From Alligator mississippiensis (Eukaryota > Chordata > Crocodylia > Alligatoridae), in assembly GCF_030867095.1 (NCBI RefSeq), contig NC_081831.1, positions 67,470,716 through 67,534,715 of the forward strand: a DNA stretch of 64,000 nucleotides, read 5' to 3'. Position 1 is the first letter of the stretch, and the number at the start of each line of letters is the position of its first letter. Of this stretch, positions 9,661 to 22,824 are shown in pieces. The position numbers and the translations under genes were made by a program. Below the pieces are notes generated by a model, which saw nothing but the letters and a program-made list of their open reading frames with translations, made no database searches and was not told the origin of the DNA.

Positions 9661-12170
9661 GTCAGGATCTCTGAGAACGGTCAGCGACCAAGTGGAAAAA
9701 GAAAGTGCTCAACAGGCTTCCCTGTTCTAGCAAAGCTTCCTCTGAATCATCTTCTTCCAATACATTTTGTGTATGAATTAACCAGCCAGACATCTGGATG
9801 GAGTTGAGGAAATTCTCTGTTGACAGAATAATGACTTCAGCTGTAGAAAGAGAAGGGAACCAAATGCATTTGTAGGCTACTGAGAGATCTTCAACATCTT
9901 GTAATAGGAGATGATTAGATCTGCTGCAGGAGCAAAGGAGGGGGATGACTCCTGCATCATTATTTTTTAAATGACATTGAATTTATTGCAGGCAATATGT
10001 GCCAGACTGAAACCCCCAGACTACCTGCAGACCACATATAGCACAGATAATAGGAAGGCTGCCTTCCCCATCACATTGCCTCCAACAAGTACATCAGACA
10101 CACAGAGGCTTCTACTCTGGATGCGGGAGAAGGGGTTCAGGTTTGATGCCCCTTATAAATACTGTTTGCTCTGAACCTCTTATGATTGTACTGCACATAA
10201 ACAAAATAAGCATATTTTCTGTTGCTATAGGAACTGAAGGCTCTAAGTATTTGCCTACAATATGTGGGTCAGATTCCAGTCTCCCTTACATCAGTATACA
10301 ACAAGTGACTCAATTACACGGTTGTAACTGAGGCCAGAAGCAGAGCCTGTATCTTTTGATGCACCCTGAAAACTAACCTGCATTTCCAAGTCACTAACAA
10401 TTGCTGCTGGTTTTATTTTTCTAAATGAGCCATATGCGATGCAATGTAAAGACATATCTCCAGTCTTCATTTATTGCATGCTGATGTTAATCAATTGTTG
10501 AGAACAAAGCCACCAACCCTGAAGTGCGCAATCAGCTGAGGAAATCATTGTGCAGTTGCTTTCTAGCAATACCTCTTTGCCACCACTGAGTGACAGTGTT
10601 TCCTATGTTTCCATTATTAAGGATAGGAAATCTACAAGACCAAAACCCAGTTTTAACTATTGATCGTTAATGCCACCTTCTATTGCTTTTGGTGCCCTAT
10701 TTTTATGCTGTATTTGTTAAATAAATTACTTTTTCATAATACTGTGACTTATAAAACCATTTATGGTATTTTTGCTACCGTCGGCAGGATTCTACTAATA
10801 AATTAAATGAGGCATCTTAGCCAAGGTAATTCTTCCTTGTTAAATTTGTTGTTATAAGCCTACCAGGACATATATTGAAGAGTAACTGGTTTATGGCCTG
10901 TCTTTAATCATAAAGGCATGAACAATTTTCCAAACCAACAACTTTTGCTATGAATATAAATTTTCAAAATTCAACATCATGGTTGTGAAACCCCATTAAA
11001 GTGTCATCATCTCTGCTGACAACTTAAAAGGCAATAACTCCTTTCAAACTCATGTTCTGCTTCACTTAGGTCATTGTGTCAGAAGAACACAATGAACGTG
11101 GGAGTTTCTGGCTTCTGGTCTGAAACTCCAAGCACTAGATGCTGTATCTTTCTCTGAGGATGTGGCTCTCATAATAGTGGGAACAATGTAAAGAACAATG
11201 GGGCCTTAAAGATCTATGCACATAAAGGACCCTTTCCATGGTGATCTCCCTCATGTTGATGGGAGCTGGGCTTCTGCCATCTACAAGACAATGTTTCATT
11301 CCTCCCCTACGCTACAGAAGACACTCTATAGAAATCTGCACAGAGGGAAGAGGAGGCTGGTACAGGGCAAGCAGGGGCATCATCTCTGTCACCGCAGATT
11401 CTTGGAAAGTTAGTACTGCTGAGAGTCCTTCACTGAATCAAGAATCCCCTGTTATGGGTGATCCCTTGGTCAGCCATTGTCTGAGGGCCACAGAGGTGCC
11501 AACGTGACATCAGAAGGAGCTGCCATACAACATTTCTCTGTACTGATAGTGAAAAGATCCCTTTCTGCTGTTCCAATGGTAAAAACGGACCAGGAGGAGA
11601 AAGGGGCCTTTGCTCAAAGACCTTTTGTACCTTAATAAAATAACTTTCAAAACAAAACAAAAAGCTAGTAAACACTGGGACTTGTTTTTTTAAATTGCAG
11701 CATTATTATTGTTTTGAACGGTTCAAAAGGGATCGTTATTTTTCATGTGTTCAAGATTCTTTACAACTTTAAAAAACATGTTTTCATTGCTGAAAGAGTT
11801 GTTGACTTTTCTGCGCACTGAAAGCTCAGTACCAGCTCGGTAACCTTGTTTAAAAAATGAATACGTATTTACTTTTAAAAAGGCAAAGTAAAAAAGGCTC
11901 ACATGAGAAAATTACAACCAGCTCTACTTAAACCAAAAGGAAACAAGAGTTGCCAGTTTGCCCAAATAAATACAAGAGCAGGAACAATAGCACTAGCTTC
12001 CCCCACCCATCACACCCATCCCCAGAACACCCCCAGTTAAAAAACCATGAACTAAAGAAGGCAATAAAACTTTCCTGAGCCCAAACTAGAAGATGTTACA
12101 AACACACTGGGGAACGAGCAAACTGGTGAGCTAGAATATCCTAGCCCTGTCTGTATGAGTGAAATAAGAA
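9661..12170. other. AT-rich non-coding; possible conserved element at 10.4-10.6 kb
   Basis: No gene is visible. The stretch 10385-10565 has a unique look and is rich in HMG/SOX-like ACAAT and AACAAAG words and homeobox-like TTAATCAATT. It could be a regulatory element but only alignment could show that. Frames at 9971-10174 and 11216-11507 carry no recognisable motif. Confidence 0.35.
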
Positions 12171-12179
12171 CTATAGTGT

Positions 12180-12270
12180 CACCCTCCTGACTTCCTGCCC
12201 CTGAGGCAGGGGTCTGGACTCAATGATCTTTTGAGGTCCTTTCCAGCCCTAGTGTCTATGAATCAATTAA
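12180..12270 (+). mobile_element. CR1 LINE 3' tail
   Basis: It contains CTTCCTGCCCCTGAGGCAGG, GGTCTGGACTCAATGATC and TTTTGAGGTCCTTTCCAGCC followed by CTATGAATCAATTAATC, the typical crocodilian CR1 terminus. Only about 90 bp are preserved. Confidence 0.85.
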
Positions 12271-14090
12271 TCCTCTGCCCCACAACTAGTGACAGTGACA
12301 GCAAACGCTGCAGTATAGAAAGGACTCAGGTACTTTTTCTACCTTGATTTCTAATCCTACCCTGTAATCAGCTGCAAAGCCACAAACATTTCTCCCTGAT
12401 TAGCTGTTTCAACTAATGAGAGGGTCAGGACTCAGCTAATGGAGCCATATTACCTGGCATTCTTGCATAGGTCTTTGTGGTTACATGGAGCATGGCAGGT
12501 GCTAGTGTGTTAGTGTATGTTCATGGGGAAGAGAGATAAAGGCAAGGCCAAACTCAGACTCGGTGCAACTGCACTGACTTCAGTCACACACTGAATGTTT
12601 TGGATGGTTAACCATTCAGAAGCAAAACCTTGCAGTTTCTGTAGGGTCATTACTCGAGATATAAAAGGTTTGACATTTTAATTAAGATCTGCAATATCAA
12701 TGTCAGAAAATTAGTCTGAAATTACAAGAGCAGGGTTCAATCTGATTGTAAAATGTACGGCGATTCGATTGAAGGTCAGCACTCAGTCATAAGCAAGGCC
12801 GGGGGGGGGGGGGGGGGGGGTCAGGAGTCCAAGTTCAGGACTAGGGAAAATAAGAAACCAAGGGAAACCTTATATCCTCAAATAATCCTAGTAGAAGATA
12901 TGATTTCAGCATGAAAGGATGCAGTCCTGCTTTAAAGTTTCCAAGCAAAAATCATTCCAATATAACTGCACTGTGAGATAAAAGCAGACTTGTGATCTTG
13001 TAGTACTGCACTCTTTGACTTGTATGTTTTTATTGGTGCTGCCGTCCATATTAAAGAAAACAATCACTCCACTTCTGATATTAAAGATAACTTAAACATG
13101 TCCACTTCACAGAATCTGCCTGGGCTAATCCCTTTCCAGTAATCAGGCTGCCCTAGTGTAAATTTTGAAGGTGAACTTCAAAAAGAAAAACAAACTGAGA
13201 AATGATTTTGCCTCCTATATGGGATCACGTTTTTAATACTTTTGTTTTCTCTGCATGGTATTTTTCCCCACTTGAAATATCAAGTTCTCTCCTTTGGAGA
13301 GGACCAGAGCAAAATCTTTGCAGAACCTGAATGGGGATATCATGATACAGCTACAACAGAGGAAGAAAGAGAATCAGATACACACAAACCATTCAACTAG
13401 GAAAAAAACATACATCCAAAGGCAGACTGTTGGGGTATTCTTAAATGAAAGAAGCATGGTCCAATAAATGGGCATACTGGACTGGAATTCAAGAAAAAAG
13501 GGTACTAACTCCTTGTGACATTGGCAATTCACTTTCTTTGTAATTGCTTTGGTTTTTCCTTGTATAAAATGGAGACAGTTAAACTTCATGTTCATTTCAA
13601 GGCATTTACCCGAAATGGAAAGTGCCTTGGAAGTTAGTGATATAAAGAGGCTTTGCTAGAGACAAGTGTTACGACTGCCTTGAATAAGGGAAAGTCAACT
13701 GAAGTTTGTAGACTTGTATCTGCCTATACCACTGGTGTAATGGTATGTGGGCCAGGGCTCATAAAATACTCAGTGGCTAATCTGTGATACAGAATTTATA
13801 TATTTATGACATATTTATGAATGGAAAGAAAGGGCTAGAGCTCTTAAGAGATGAGCCACCAGAGAGTTCTTGCATCTCTTCTTTCTATTGGAGAGCCCAC
13901 CTGATAAACTGTCACACATTAGGTATTGCAACAGTTTAAACAACAGCGTGAAAAATTAAGTGGTAAGAAGGGTGTGAGTAGAAGGCTATGAGGACTGTTA
14001 AACTGAATAACTTGTGATTGTGGAATTAGTAAAAAAACAAGATGGTAGTGTTAGAATCATGTAGTTGTGGTGGTCCACGAATAATGCGAG
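12271..14090. other. Non-coding with a 20-G homopolymer
   Basis: AT-rich DNA. Positions 12801-12820 are an uninterrupted run of 20 G. No coding signal or other repeat was recognised. Confidence 0.4.
12801..12820 (+). repeat. Poly-G tract (20 G)
   Basis: An uninterrupted homopolymer in an otherwise AT-rich setting. Its length is likely variable between individuals and may also be uncertain in the assembly. Confidence 0.9.
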
Positions 14091-14091
14091 A

Positions 14092-14265
14092 GGCAAGGAT
14101 TTGGGGACATGATATCTTTTATTGGACTAACTGCATGGTTGGAATAAAGATAGACAAGCTTTCAAATGCACACCGTTCTTCAGAGGTCACTTCATGAAGA
14201 AGTCTTGCATTCAAAAACCACACAGTTGGTCCAATAAAAGTTATCACCCCCCAAAAATCCTCGCC
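14092..14265. mobile_element. Small TIR element (about 174 bp), GATATCTTTTATTGG family
   Basis: The left end GGCAAGGATTTGGGGACATG with ATATCTTTTATTGGAC is mirrored at the right end by GTCCAATAAAAGTTATCACC and CAAAAATCCTCGCC. The interior contains AAGCTTTCAAATGCACACCG and CTTCAGAGG. A second copy with the same mirror layout lies at 47968-48108 and a partial copy at 660-800. No clear target duplication is seen. The layout suggests a MITE-like element. I leave the family unnamed. Confidence 0.65.
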
Positions 14266-14269
14266 ACTA

Positions 14270-16280
14270 AAAAAAAAAATGTATTTTTTGCACTAGAAAA
14301 AAACTATGTGAAAATACTTTCCTTCCCTCCAGCACATGGCATTACACTGATACATTTATATAAAGGGACACAGAGCTCTTATTTTGACTTCATAGGGTGC
14401 AGGATAAGATGCTCTGGACTTGATTCCGACTTCAAATCGTTTTGCACCATTGATTTAAATGGCACCGGATGCTGTAAGGGAGAGGACAGTCAGGTCCAAT
14501 AGGCATATACTTGTGAGTAACTATGAACAGCTAAAACAAAGCATGCCAAACATTGTTAAAAAATATCAAACTAAATTTTGCAGCCAACCAGCTTTTCAGC
14601 CTATGGACTGACACCTTCTACCGCAGAACCATGCCACACCTACAGCCTGGAAAACTACTGGGCCACCAAAACCTTGTGAGAAGTTTCACCTTTCCAAGAG
14701 GCACGTACAAAATTGAACAACAAAGGCAAAATAAATTCAAATGCAATGGGCTTGCGTCTCTTCTCATTTACAGCATAATTCCATTGGCTTCAATGGAGAA
14801 TTAGACCTTGTTTCTCTAGAAACTTGAGCTTTAACAAAGGCTAGCTTGCTTTCCCCTTTTTGAAAGAGGGACAGAGACACAGAGAGAGAGTTACAAAGGA
14901 ATCATTCAAACAGCACACATTCCCTAAATGGGAAGGTCACCCCAATGCTAAGGGCATTTAAGTAAAACTCATGCTTTCAATGCAGACTTTAAGCTAGCGA
15001 CAGTATTTCTAAGGTACTAACCAGCCTGGCATTTAATCTGAAGTGGCCTTTAAGTGGCATGGAGGACTTTGTATGAACCCTTTGAATTGGACTGCATGTT
15101 ACCTTACACAAATAAGGGATTTTATTTAAATAAACCTATATGATTAAAAAGACTAAAATGATAATGTTTGTATGTCACTCAGTAATTAAATCCAGCCATC
15201 CTTGTGAGAAGGGTAATATGCCTGTTGTATTAAAGTAAAGCACCAAAGCACACAGCACTGATTTACCCAAAGTAATATCATAAAGCAGTGCCCAAGACAA
15301 GAGAAGAACCTGGGAGTATTGACTCCCTCTGTGGGCGCTAGTCCTCCAGAAGACACTGAGGCCAGCACACCATAGCAGAAGCATTGTATGCGCTTCATCA
15401 AGATGGAAAAATCACAAGGACCCACCAGAGATCTGTTATGTGGTCTTCAACTCCTGAAGAGAAAGTGACTCAAAAGATTAAGAGTGCCTTGCCTTGTAGG
15501 CATAGCGTTCCTAGACTGGGGAGAGCTGCTAAGCTCATGCCTGTGCTGGCCTGAAGCTACTTAAAGGGAAATTGTATCTATTCATATCAAACACAGGGGA
15601 GCAAGATTATATTTGACATATGTTGGCAAAATATTTGCTATGGAGTCAGAATCACTGCAAGCTACCCATGTCCACAGAACAGGAGAGAAAATTTATCAAC
15701 AGTAAATTAAGAAACCTCCCCATTTTCAAAACATTCCCCAGATTTGGGCCAAACTGCTTACTAGCTCTCCAAGGATGGATGTCAGGTTGGATGCTGCAGA
15801 TCAGGACCTAAAGGATATCAGAAGGGTTCTGCATTCAAACATGGCCAGAAAAGCAAGGATGCTGTAGAAAGACAAAGGTATTTCTGCAAAAACTGTGTGG
15901 TGACCAGGGATGGAAAAGTAGAAGAGCTGCAGAGGCAGGGTGCAGTGCACTTGCTAACTCATGCACATGCAGTGCTCAGGCTTAGCACAGCGGGACAAGA
16001 TTGACCTGGCAGAGCTGTGCAGTGAATTCTGGTGAGAACCTACTAACGCTGCTCCAGGCCAGCTTTAACCATGGCTCATTGTTCCTCGTTTTGATAAACA
16101 GCAAATTTACCTAATGGAAAAGGAGAAGGAAACTGTGTTGTTATGATACTAAACAAATAACTTTCCAGGGGATTGTTCTGGAGAAAAAGAGAGAATGGTT
16201 AGGTAGTTCCTCCTGGGCTAGACTGTGCAAACCTTACTTACTCCTGTGACCTCAGTGGTGGTACCTGAGTGCCTCAGGGG
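14270..16280. other. Non-coding sequence, nothing recognised
   Basis: Frames at 14194-14502 and 14553-14804 overlap the TIR element or have no recognisable content. The rest is AT-rich with no motif of note. Confidence 0.35.
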
Positions 16281-16284
16281 TGCT

Positions 16285-17620
16285 CTACACATTACATTTA
16301 TGCCACAATTAATATGTTAATTGTGGCATAAATGGCAACAGTACTACAGGTGTATCCAATTTAAGATACCATAAAATGGGAATATAAAAATATTCCACAT
16401 ATATTCTTATGGCTGGTTTCTGTGGTGCCTTAAACTGAGTGTGTGGCATGTCAGAGGCTGCCTCAAGGCCAGTGCCAACTATCGGTCCGTACCTCCAAGG
16501 TAGCCCCGGTTTTCCAACTGGGCCCAGGACTGCCTGTGGGTTCCCAGCAGGGGAAGTCAAGGGCCCCCCACCAAGGAGTATAACTTCCACGTGGGGGATG
16601 AAGCTCCTGGAGGGGGGAGCTAAAGGGCTTCCCTTACCTGCAACATTAAATCCCAATGCCTTGTAGCTCCCTTAGCTGCCAGGCACAGATCAAAAGCTCC
16701 TGGCAGGAGAAGCCAAAGGGCAACTTTAAACCCCATCGCTCTGGTTTCAGATCCCTGAGGGGAAAGTACTTCAGCTCGAATCTCTGTTTCCCTGCCCTGG
16801 CAGCCCCTCCACAACTGCCAGACAAGGAGCTTAACCTTCCTGGGGGGAAACCCTTGAGCAGACCTGGCTAAGCCTCTTGTGGGCTCAGATCAAGCATAGT
16901 CCTATGCTTGCCTGGCAGGGGAAATGCCATGATCACCATGGTGGCTTCCTAGTCACACCGGGGAAGACCTCTCTGCTGGCATGGGGTAGGTAATGCATAG
17001 CTGACCATGGCTTTATGCCCACTTTATGGAAATGGGAGACTCCCTAGCTCGCTCCTGGGGCCATATGGCTCAGGGCAAGCAAAACTCAGGGGAATCCAAA
17101 CAAACCCCAAGCCTCTGGACTTGGGCCTGCAAGTAAAATGCCTGCCAAAGGATTTGGGAACGTCTGAAGCCCCAGATAGGGTTGGAGGAGGTTTGCCGGA
17201 GTAGGGCCACTTTCGGTTCTGGACTGACTCTTGGATTTGGGATTTGTTTTGGCTAATTTGGCTTGGGATACAGAAAATTATTTAAAAAAAAAAAGCCCTG
17301 GTCCTGAGACAGTTCAGGGTCTCAAAGCAGCCCCAGTGCCATCCTGGGACTGGGGCCAACAATCAGATGATCAGGCACGCTAGGCTTCAGGCACCCAGCT
17401 TTCAACTTGCCGGTAGTAGAAGGGGCATGGTTGGCACCTGGTTCCTGGTCCCAACATTGCGTCTTGTGCCATGCACATGGCAAGGCAGGAGGTAAAATTG
17501 TTGGGATCAGGGATCAGATGTCATGGTGTTTTTAAATGGACATGTCCCAGGGGCCTATGTACCCCCCAACATGTGACCGCCACCACGACAAGGTGCACGA
17601 ATTCCCAAAGCCATATGCTT
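16285..17620. mobile_element. GC-rich repeat-like block beginning with a perfect hairpin
   Basis: A 17-bp perfect inverted repeat (16296-16312 and 16317-16333, arms ATTTATGCCACAATTAA) with a 4-bp loop opens the block. It is followed by about 1.1 kb of GC-rich, CpG-poor DNA. Motifs such as CTGCCAGGCA and CTCCTGGCAGGAGAAG recur inside it. Composition and layout match the blocks at 34 and 53 kb, which also carry hairpins. I infer a non-autonomous DNA element. The right end was not found, so the end coordinate is approximate. Confidence 0.45.
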
Positions 17621-17639
17621 GTCGCAGGCAGCCATTTTG

Positions 17640-20600
17640 AAGGTCAAAAATAGCCTGAAAGAGTGCACCTCCCAACAGGATGATTCAGTGCTGTATTTAA
17701 AAACTTCCCTGGGCTCCTGGAAGTGGGGGAGGGGACTGGCTGATTGTATCTGTGACCCTGGCAACTCTTCACAAGCAGAGACAGCTGAGTCACTAATATT
17801 TAGAAAAATAACATAATTGACTGTATTCAGCCCTGCCGAGGACCCCTCCTGGGTATTCACAGTTAAACATTAGCAACTCGGCCATTTCTGGCAGGCTTTG
17901 TGAAGGGCTGCCAGGGCTTTAGATTCAATTAGATGACCTCTGACAAACCCATTTCCACTGCAAACATCTTTTCTTTTTTAACTGTATTGAATCCCTAATA
18001 AATATAGTGAAATTGGAGGAGACAGCCCTTCCTACCTCACTGACTGTCCCAAAGCACCCTATACACAGCCAGATGATGGGCCCAGATGAAATGTATGCAT
18101 TGCCTGATGTGATTCAGTAGTCTGTGTACGACACTATTTAAATATGAGAATGTGAAAGTGCAGCAGTTGGATACAGAATAGGATGTGAAATGATGCTGAA
18201 AACTATTGCCATGCCATGGGCGGGGGTTTTATAAGGCAGACTGCTTGCTCATTTTGACAAATTTTTATATCACTGGATATTTTTCCCCATCATTAGCTAT
18301 TGGATTCTCTAGGTTTAAAAGGTACATGGGGGGACTACTCGATTCTTTGCTTTGTATTATATATTTTGAATCACAGTTGTATGCATTCTGACCAACCCAT
18401 TTTGGTTTGGTAACCCTGTTCTTAGCACATCTAGACAAGTCAGCCCAGCTACTAAGCCCTGAGTCTTCCTTGCACAATAATGTACAACTAAAGGAATCAG
18501 GGAAGTGCTAGACCCTTCAGATGGCACTCCTGAGAGAAGTTTAGCAAATCAAGTTTTTAAAGAGCATAGTCCACTCTGTAGGTTACAAAGAGAAATTAAT
18601 TCAGTGACACAAAATTAAATTGGTATGTGCTCTGATGAGATTGTTACTCACTCAGTGCTTAGGGCCTGCTAACATTTTTTCTGCCAACATCACAACGTTA
18701 TTTTGTACATGATGCAAAGCAATATAGCAAAGGTGGCTACGGAGAAGGAACTTTTCTTTGGCATATGGTGCAAATTGGGATGTGGAACAGAAACACCGCA
18801 TGGAGTTCAGTCCTCGGTTTTTTTCCTGAATGCTCCCTGCTGAGCAATGCCACAATTAATCAAGCTTTCTAGGTTTTAGTTAATTGCTGGACCCCAATAA
18901 ATTGGTTTGTACTGGCTTTGGTCCAGGCCTGATAATTTCATAGCCTTGAGTTTGGAAACTACTGCACATTCACACAGAACCCTGCAAGCAGGGAGCTGGG
19001 ATAAGAAAGAATAAAAGAAACTCTTGTTGTGCTAGGTTTCATTAATACTTAAAAGCCATTCCACCAGGAACAGTGTCCTTTGCTAGATGTTTATTTTCAC
19101 TCTGTATTTAATAATGGTTTTATGATGAAAGAAAACCCCTTTATTTTAAAACTTCTCTGTAGATAATTGTTCTCAAAATAGGAGTCTCTAATTTCACCAG
19201 CATCCCCTTCGAAATTTCCACTCAACCCATCTTCCATTGAAAGTTCATTGAGGCTTTTTGAGAATGGTCAAAGACTATTCAGATGCACCACTGTTTGAGT
19301 GAAAGGTTCCTGGAGGTCTGCTGAAGAAAGTTCAAGGCCTGCTCTCTGACTTAGGCAACAGGATGCATGCCACCAGTGGTTCTACAGTGTGACCCTAAAT
19401 TAGCCCAAGATAACATAAGGAGACATCCTAAAGAGACTATGGAAAAGATTGTGATGGATTCCATCAAATGCATATTCTGAATGCGTGTAGAAAATCTGAT
19501 GTCTCCTCCTTTGCTCTGAGGTTAACACATGATATTTCTGTTAACGTGAAAGAAAACTCTTGAACTATCAGTAGTATAGTTACCACTCTTACCACTGGGC
19601 CCAAGTATGGAAGGGGCAAAATACCCTCACATCCTACTGGCATCAACGGGAGTGGACAGTACTCAGCACCGGGCAGCTCCTGGCTCTATGTTAGAAACAG
19701 TTGACTTTGTTCTCCCTAGAGAAGTCTCATTTGGCAACTTCAGTTTCACTAATGGGTTTCAAATGCTCTGTCAGACCAGTACATTTTCTGTGCAAAAGAA
19801 TTACATAATGTGGGAGGTGTTACGTAACCTCTTTGTTATTGTCTTTGGCTCACTGAGGCGAGATTAGCAGCACTAATCATGCTTTTAGAAAAGCATATTT
19901 GATTTGAGATTTGGGGTCCCATTTGGTCTTCTTCATTTGCTCAATTTTGCCTCAGAAAAAGAGAATGAACAGAGCCTACTTTGTGTATCCCAGCTGCAAA
20001 AAGATCTTCAGCAGCAACTACATCTACATCAGGGTGCAGTGTCTATAGGCACTTAACTGCCTTTTAGGTACATGGTTACATTTTGGTGAAAATCCTTAAA
20101 AAACTATTGAAGTAAATGAAGATTTGTATCAGCTGAAAAGGTATCTTGTAGCCTCAATTGCAGGGAAGAACTTAATGCAATTGCAATAAAAGAGGTGATA
20201 AAAGAGGCACAAGAGTACTACTGCAATTGTAGAGAACTTGTACATGAACGCTGCCATTTTCAGAGACAGATAGGGATACAGCAGCACTGAAAAGACAATC
20301 AGAATAAATCTCATTCTATAACTTAAGTGAACTTTCATGCAAAGAGAATTTTATATTGCAAAGAGGATTTTATATTGCTTTTCATAGAACATGATGAAAA
20401 TGTAGGCATGCAAAAGCTGCTGGACTTGTACAGTTTGTTGTAACTTTTTATCAAGTGAAGTTATATCTTGAGTCTGATTCACCCATATACATGTTTTCTG
20501 TATACAGCTGTGTATCATGAGAATTTAATTAATTACAGATTTGTACTTTGATATCATATACTGGGAACTGAAAATGCCCTTCTTCACTTGTGCAAAAGCT

Positions 20601-21240
20601 CATCCAGTGGCCTGCACTGAAGTCTTGACATTTTCAAAATGAGGCAAGGCACCAACTCCTACTGACTTACAAAAAAAGATTAAGGAAAAGATGAAAAGTA
20701 CTTACTCTTAATCAATAGTGTTAAAGCAAGGTGAGAAGCCAGCTTTCTGGCATCATTGGGAATCACCTCTAAAAAGTTAATTTAGTGGATGAACACCCCT
20801 AAAGGACAAATCAGAGGTCAAATGTTCCTGTCAGAAAGATTAAGATGCAACACTGGCAGTAAGCTATGTGCCTGTCCAGAACTAGACCAGGTGTAAATTC
20901 AAGCATCTGGTTTTCAGAGAAGGATAAAACTTGATAGGACAGAAAGAAACAAACATTTTAAAACATCAGGTCCTATTCTCATAGAGTCTCATGGTAATTT
21001 GGACATCTACCTCTCTTCGGCTCCCTTAAAGACCCAACTTCAATTGCTTGTTAATCTTGGTTATAGCTCTTGTGACACTTTCACCTGCAGTGAACTGCTG
21101 GGTTATGATGCTATAATGCTCACTTAACTGATGTGGATCCTTTGTTCATAGGAGAAATACTCAGACAAGTAGTCCCATTAACTTAATGTGGAATTCTATA
21201 TATGAGGAAGGAATGTCCAAAATTATGCACATTTTATAAA
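17640..21240. other. Non-coding sequence, mostly AT-rich
   Basis: No exon or recognisable repeat was found in 3.6 kb. Short frames (17555-17860, 18206-18391, 19607-19867) are without motif. Confidence 0.35.
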
Positions 21241-21242
21241 TG

Positions 21243-21340
21243 TCTAAAATAGATCTAGATTAAATTAGATAGAGGGAAGATGCAGATGAATGCCTTGAGA
21301 TGAATGCAAATCCACCACTACATCCATCACAAGTACTTCT
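21243..21340 (+). repeat. 98-bp inverted repeat, left arm
   Basis: This arm pairs with 21851-21948 in opposite orientation over its whole length. By eye only about five or six of 98 positions differ (for example AGATCTAG/AGGTCTAG, CATCCATC/CATACATC). The 510-bp spacer contains MIR-like pieces and a further short inverted match (ATCCAAGGATCTCAG at about 21651, and its complement at 21831). Confidence 0.85.
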
Positions 21341-21639
21341 GCATGCATGGCCTATACACCTATCACATGCAAGACTGGTCTCACCCATGGTTTAGTGGCA
21401 CCTTCTTTGAAACACAATTAATTTTAAAGCTATCCTTACATTTCTCTGACATTTCTTATTTTTGTCACAATTACTTTACCATTACATGATCATTAATTGG
21501 ACTCTTATAGGTCTGTGAAATTTTCTGACAGATCTAGAAATTGATATTTTCTAGCATGTTTAGTACATTGGTATACTAATTCCAAACATGCATCATGATT
21601 CAAGACAGTCTCATGACTGAGACTTCAAGACTCAAAATA

Positions 21640-22000
21640 CTGAGACTTTTATCCAAGGATCTCAGAGTTTTTTATTGGTCAAACCTCACAATTACCCCAC
21701 CAGGCAGGTTAAGTATTACTATTACCAAAGATATCTAAAAGTCCATGGGAATTTTTCCATTGACTTTCATGAATCAGGATTTTAAATTAGTGACTTAACA
21801 ACAGCATAAAAGTCACAATATTTTGTACTGAGATCCTTGGATAGAAGTAGAGAAGTACTTGTGATGTATGTAGTGGTGGATTTGCATTCATCTCGAGGCA
21901 TTCATCCGCCTCTTCCCTCTATCTAATTTAATCTAGACCTATTTTAGAGGAAATGGCAGAGCTGAGAATCCGGGTCATCAGTCCCCACTGTAATCACAAG
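21640..22000 (+). repeat. MIR-like SINE, interrupted
   Basis: CCTCACAATTACCCCACCAG, GGCAGGTTAAGTATTACTATT (21686-21725) and, after the interruption, GGCAGAGCTGAGAATCCGGG (21957-21976) are in MIR order. Assignment rests on the motif order only. Confidence 0.5.
21851..21948 (-). repeat. 98-bp inverted repeat, right arm
   Basis: Reverse complement of 21243-21340 at roughly 94 percent identity. It is followed at once by GGAAATGGCAGAGCTGAGAA, a MIR-like core. An old MIR (first half near 21675-21730) therefore seems to have been split by whatever produced the inverted pair. Confidence 0.85.
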
Positions 22001-22690
22001 AGCGTCCAGATTTCTTTTCCATGATGAAGTTCAACATTTATGGCTCAAGCACAGGGACAAACATTTACTCAGAAATGAAACTTTTATTGTAGAATCCTGC
22101 AAATGACTTTAAGGAGGGGAGGGAGGGGGGAATGTTAAATATATCTTCCAAAAGATTTTGTTTAAGTTCTAGGAATGCAAAAAAAAATCAGGAGTTCACA
22201 ATTTCTAAAGCTTTCTTTCACACTTTTATAGTTTTTCAGATTCCCAGGCCTGATTTCAGGCTAAAACATTTTGTTACAGTTAAAGGGAAAGTCAGGTCAT
22301 AAACAGGGATGTTTATGAAGACTCCATTAGGCACCTGTCATCCTAAATTTGGATAACTGGGCTAACAGCTAGTATTCAAGTACACCAAGATGCAGTATTG
22401 ATAGGTTTGAATCTATGTGGGCTTCTCTTTTGCTCTCTTTCTTATTGCCACATGATTGAGAAATTAGATTGGGATAACTGAGCATTGTTAAGTATCTTAG
22501 CTTCATCCACAACATACGGAGATGGAGCTTTAATTGCCAGTTTCACAGACTGTTGGCTGGATAAGTCCCATTACTTTTAATGAGAGTCACATGGATAAAT
22601 CTCTGAGCTCTTTAAAACTGTAGGGGCATCCTTGAGTCTTTAAGGCCCATCCCTGTGGATGCAAGGGGAGAAATGCTGTCTTGTGCAATT
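22001..22690. other. Non-coding sequence, nothing recognised
   Basis: AT-rich, with a short G-rich stretch at 22117-22130. No feature was recognised. Confidence 0.35.
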
Positions 22691-22699
22691 TTTTTCTCC

Positions 22700-22818
22700 C
22701 CAAACTTCAAAACACAGCGAAACATAAGAGCCGGTATTTTCCAAAGCGGGGCGGGGGGAGGGACCGAGTCTAACAAGGGGTGCCTTGAGTCTGAAAAGGT
22801 TGAGAATAACTGCTTTAG
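22700..22818 (+). mobile_element. hAT-type fragment (right end)
   Basis: AAGAGCCGGTATTTTCCAAA, then AACAAGGGGTGCCTTGAGTC and AAGGTTGAGAATAACTGCT correspond to the right part of the element at 60026-60300 (AAGAGCTGGCATTTTCCAAG, GGGGTGTCTTGAGTCTACCA). The end TTGAGAATAACTGCT is the complement of the hAT/Charlie terminus CAGTGGTTCTCAA in decayed form. Confidence 0.55.
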
Positions 22819-22824
22819 GGAATA

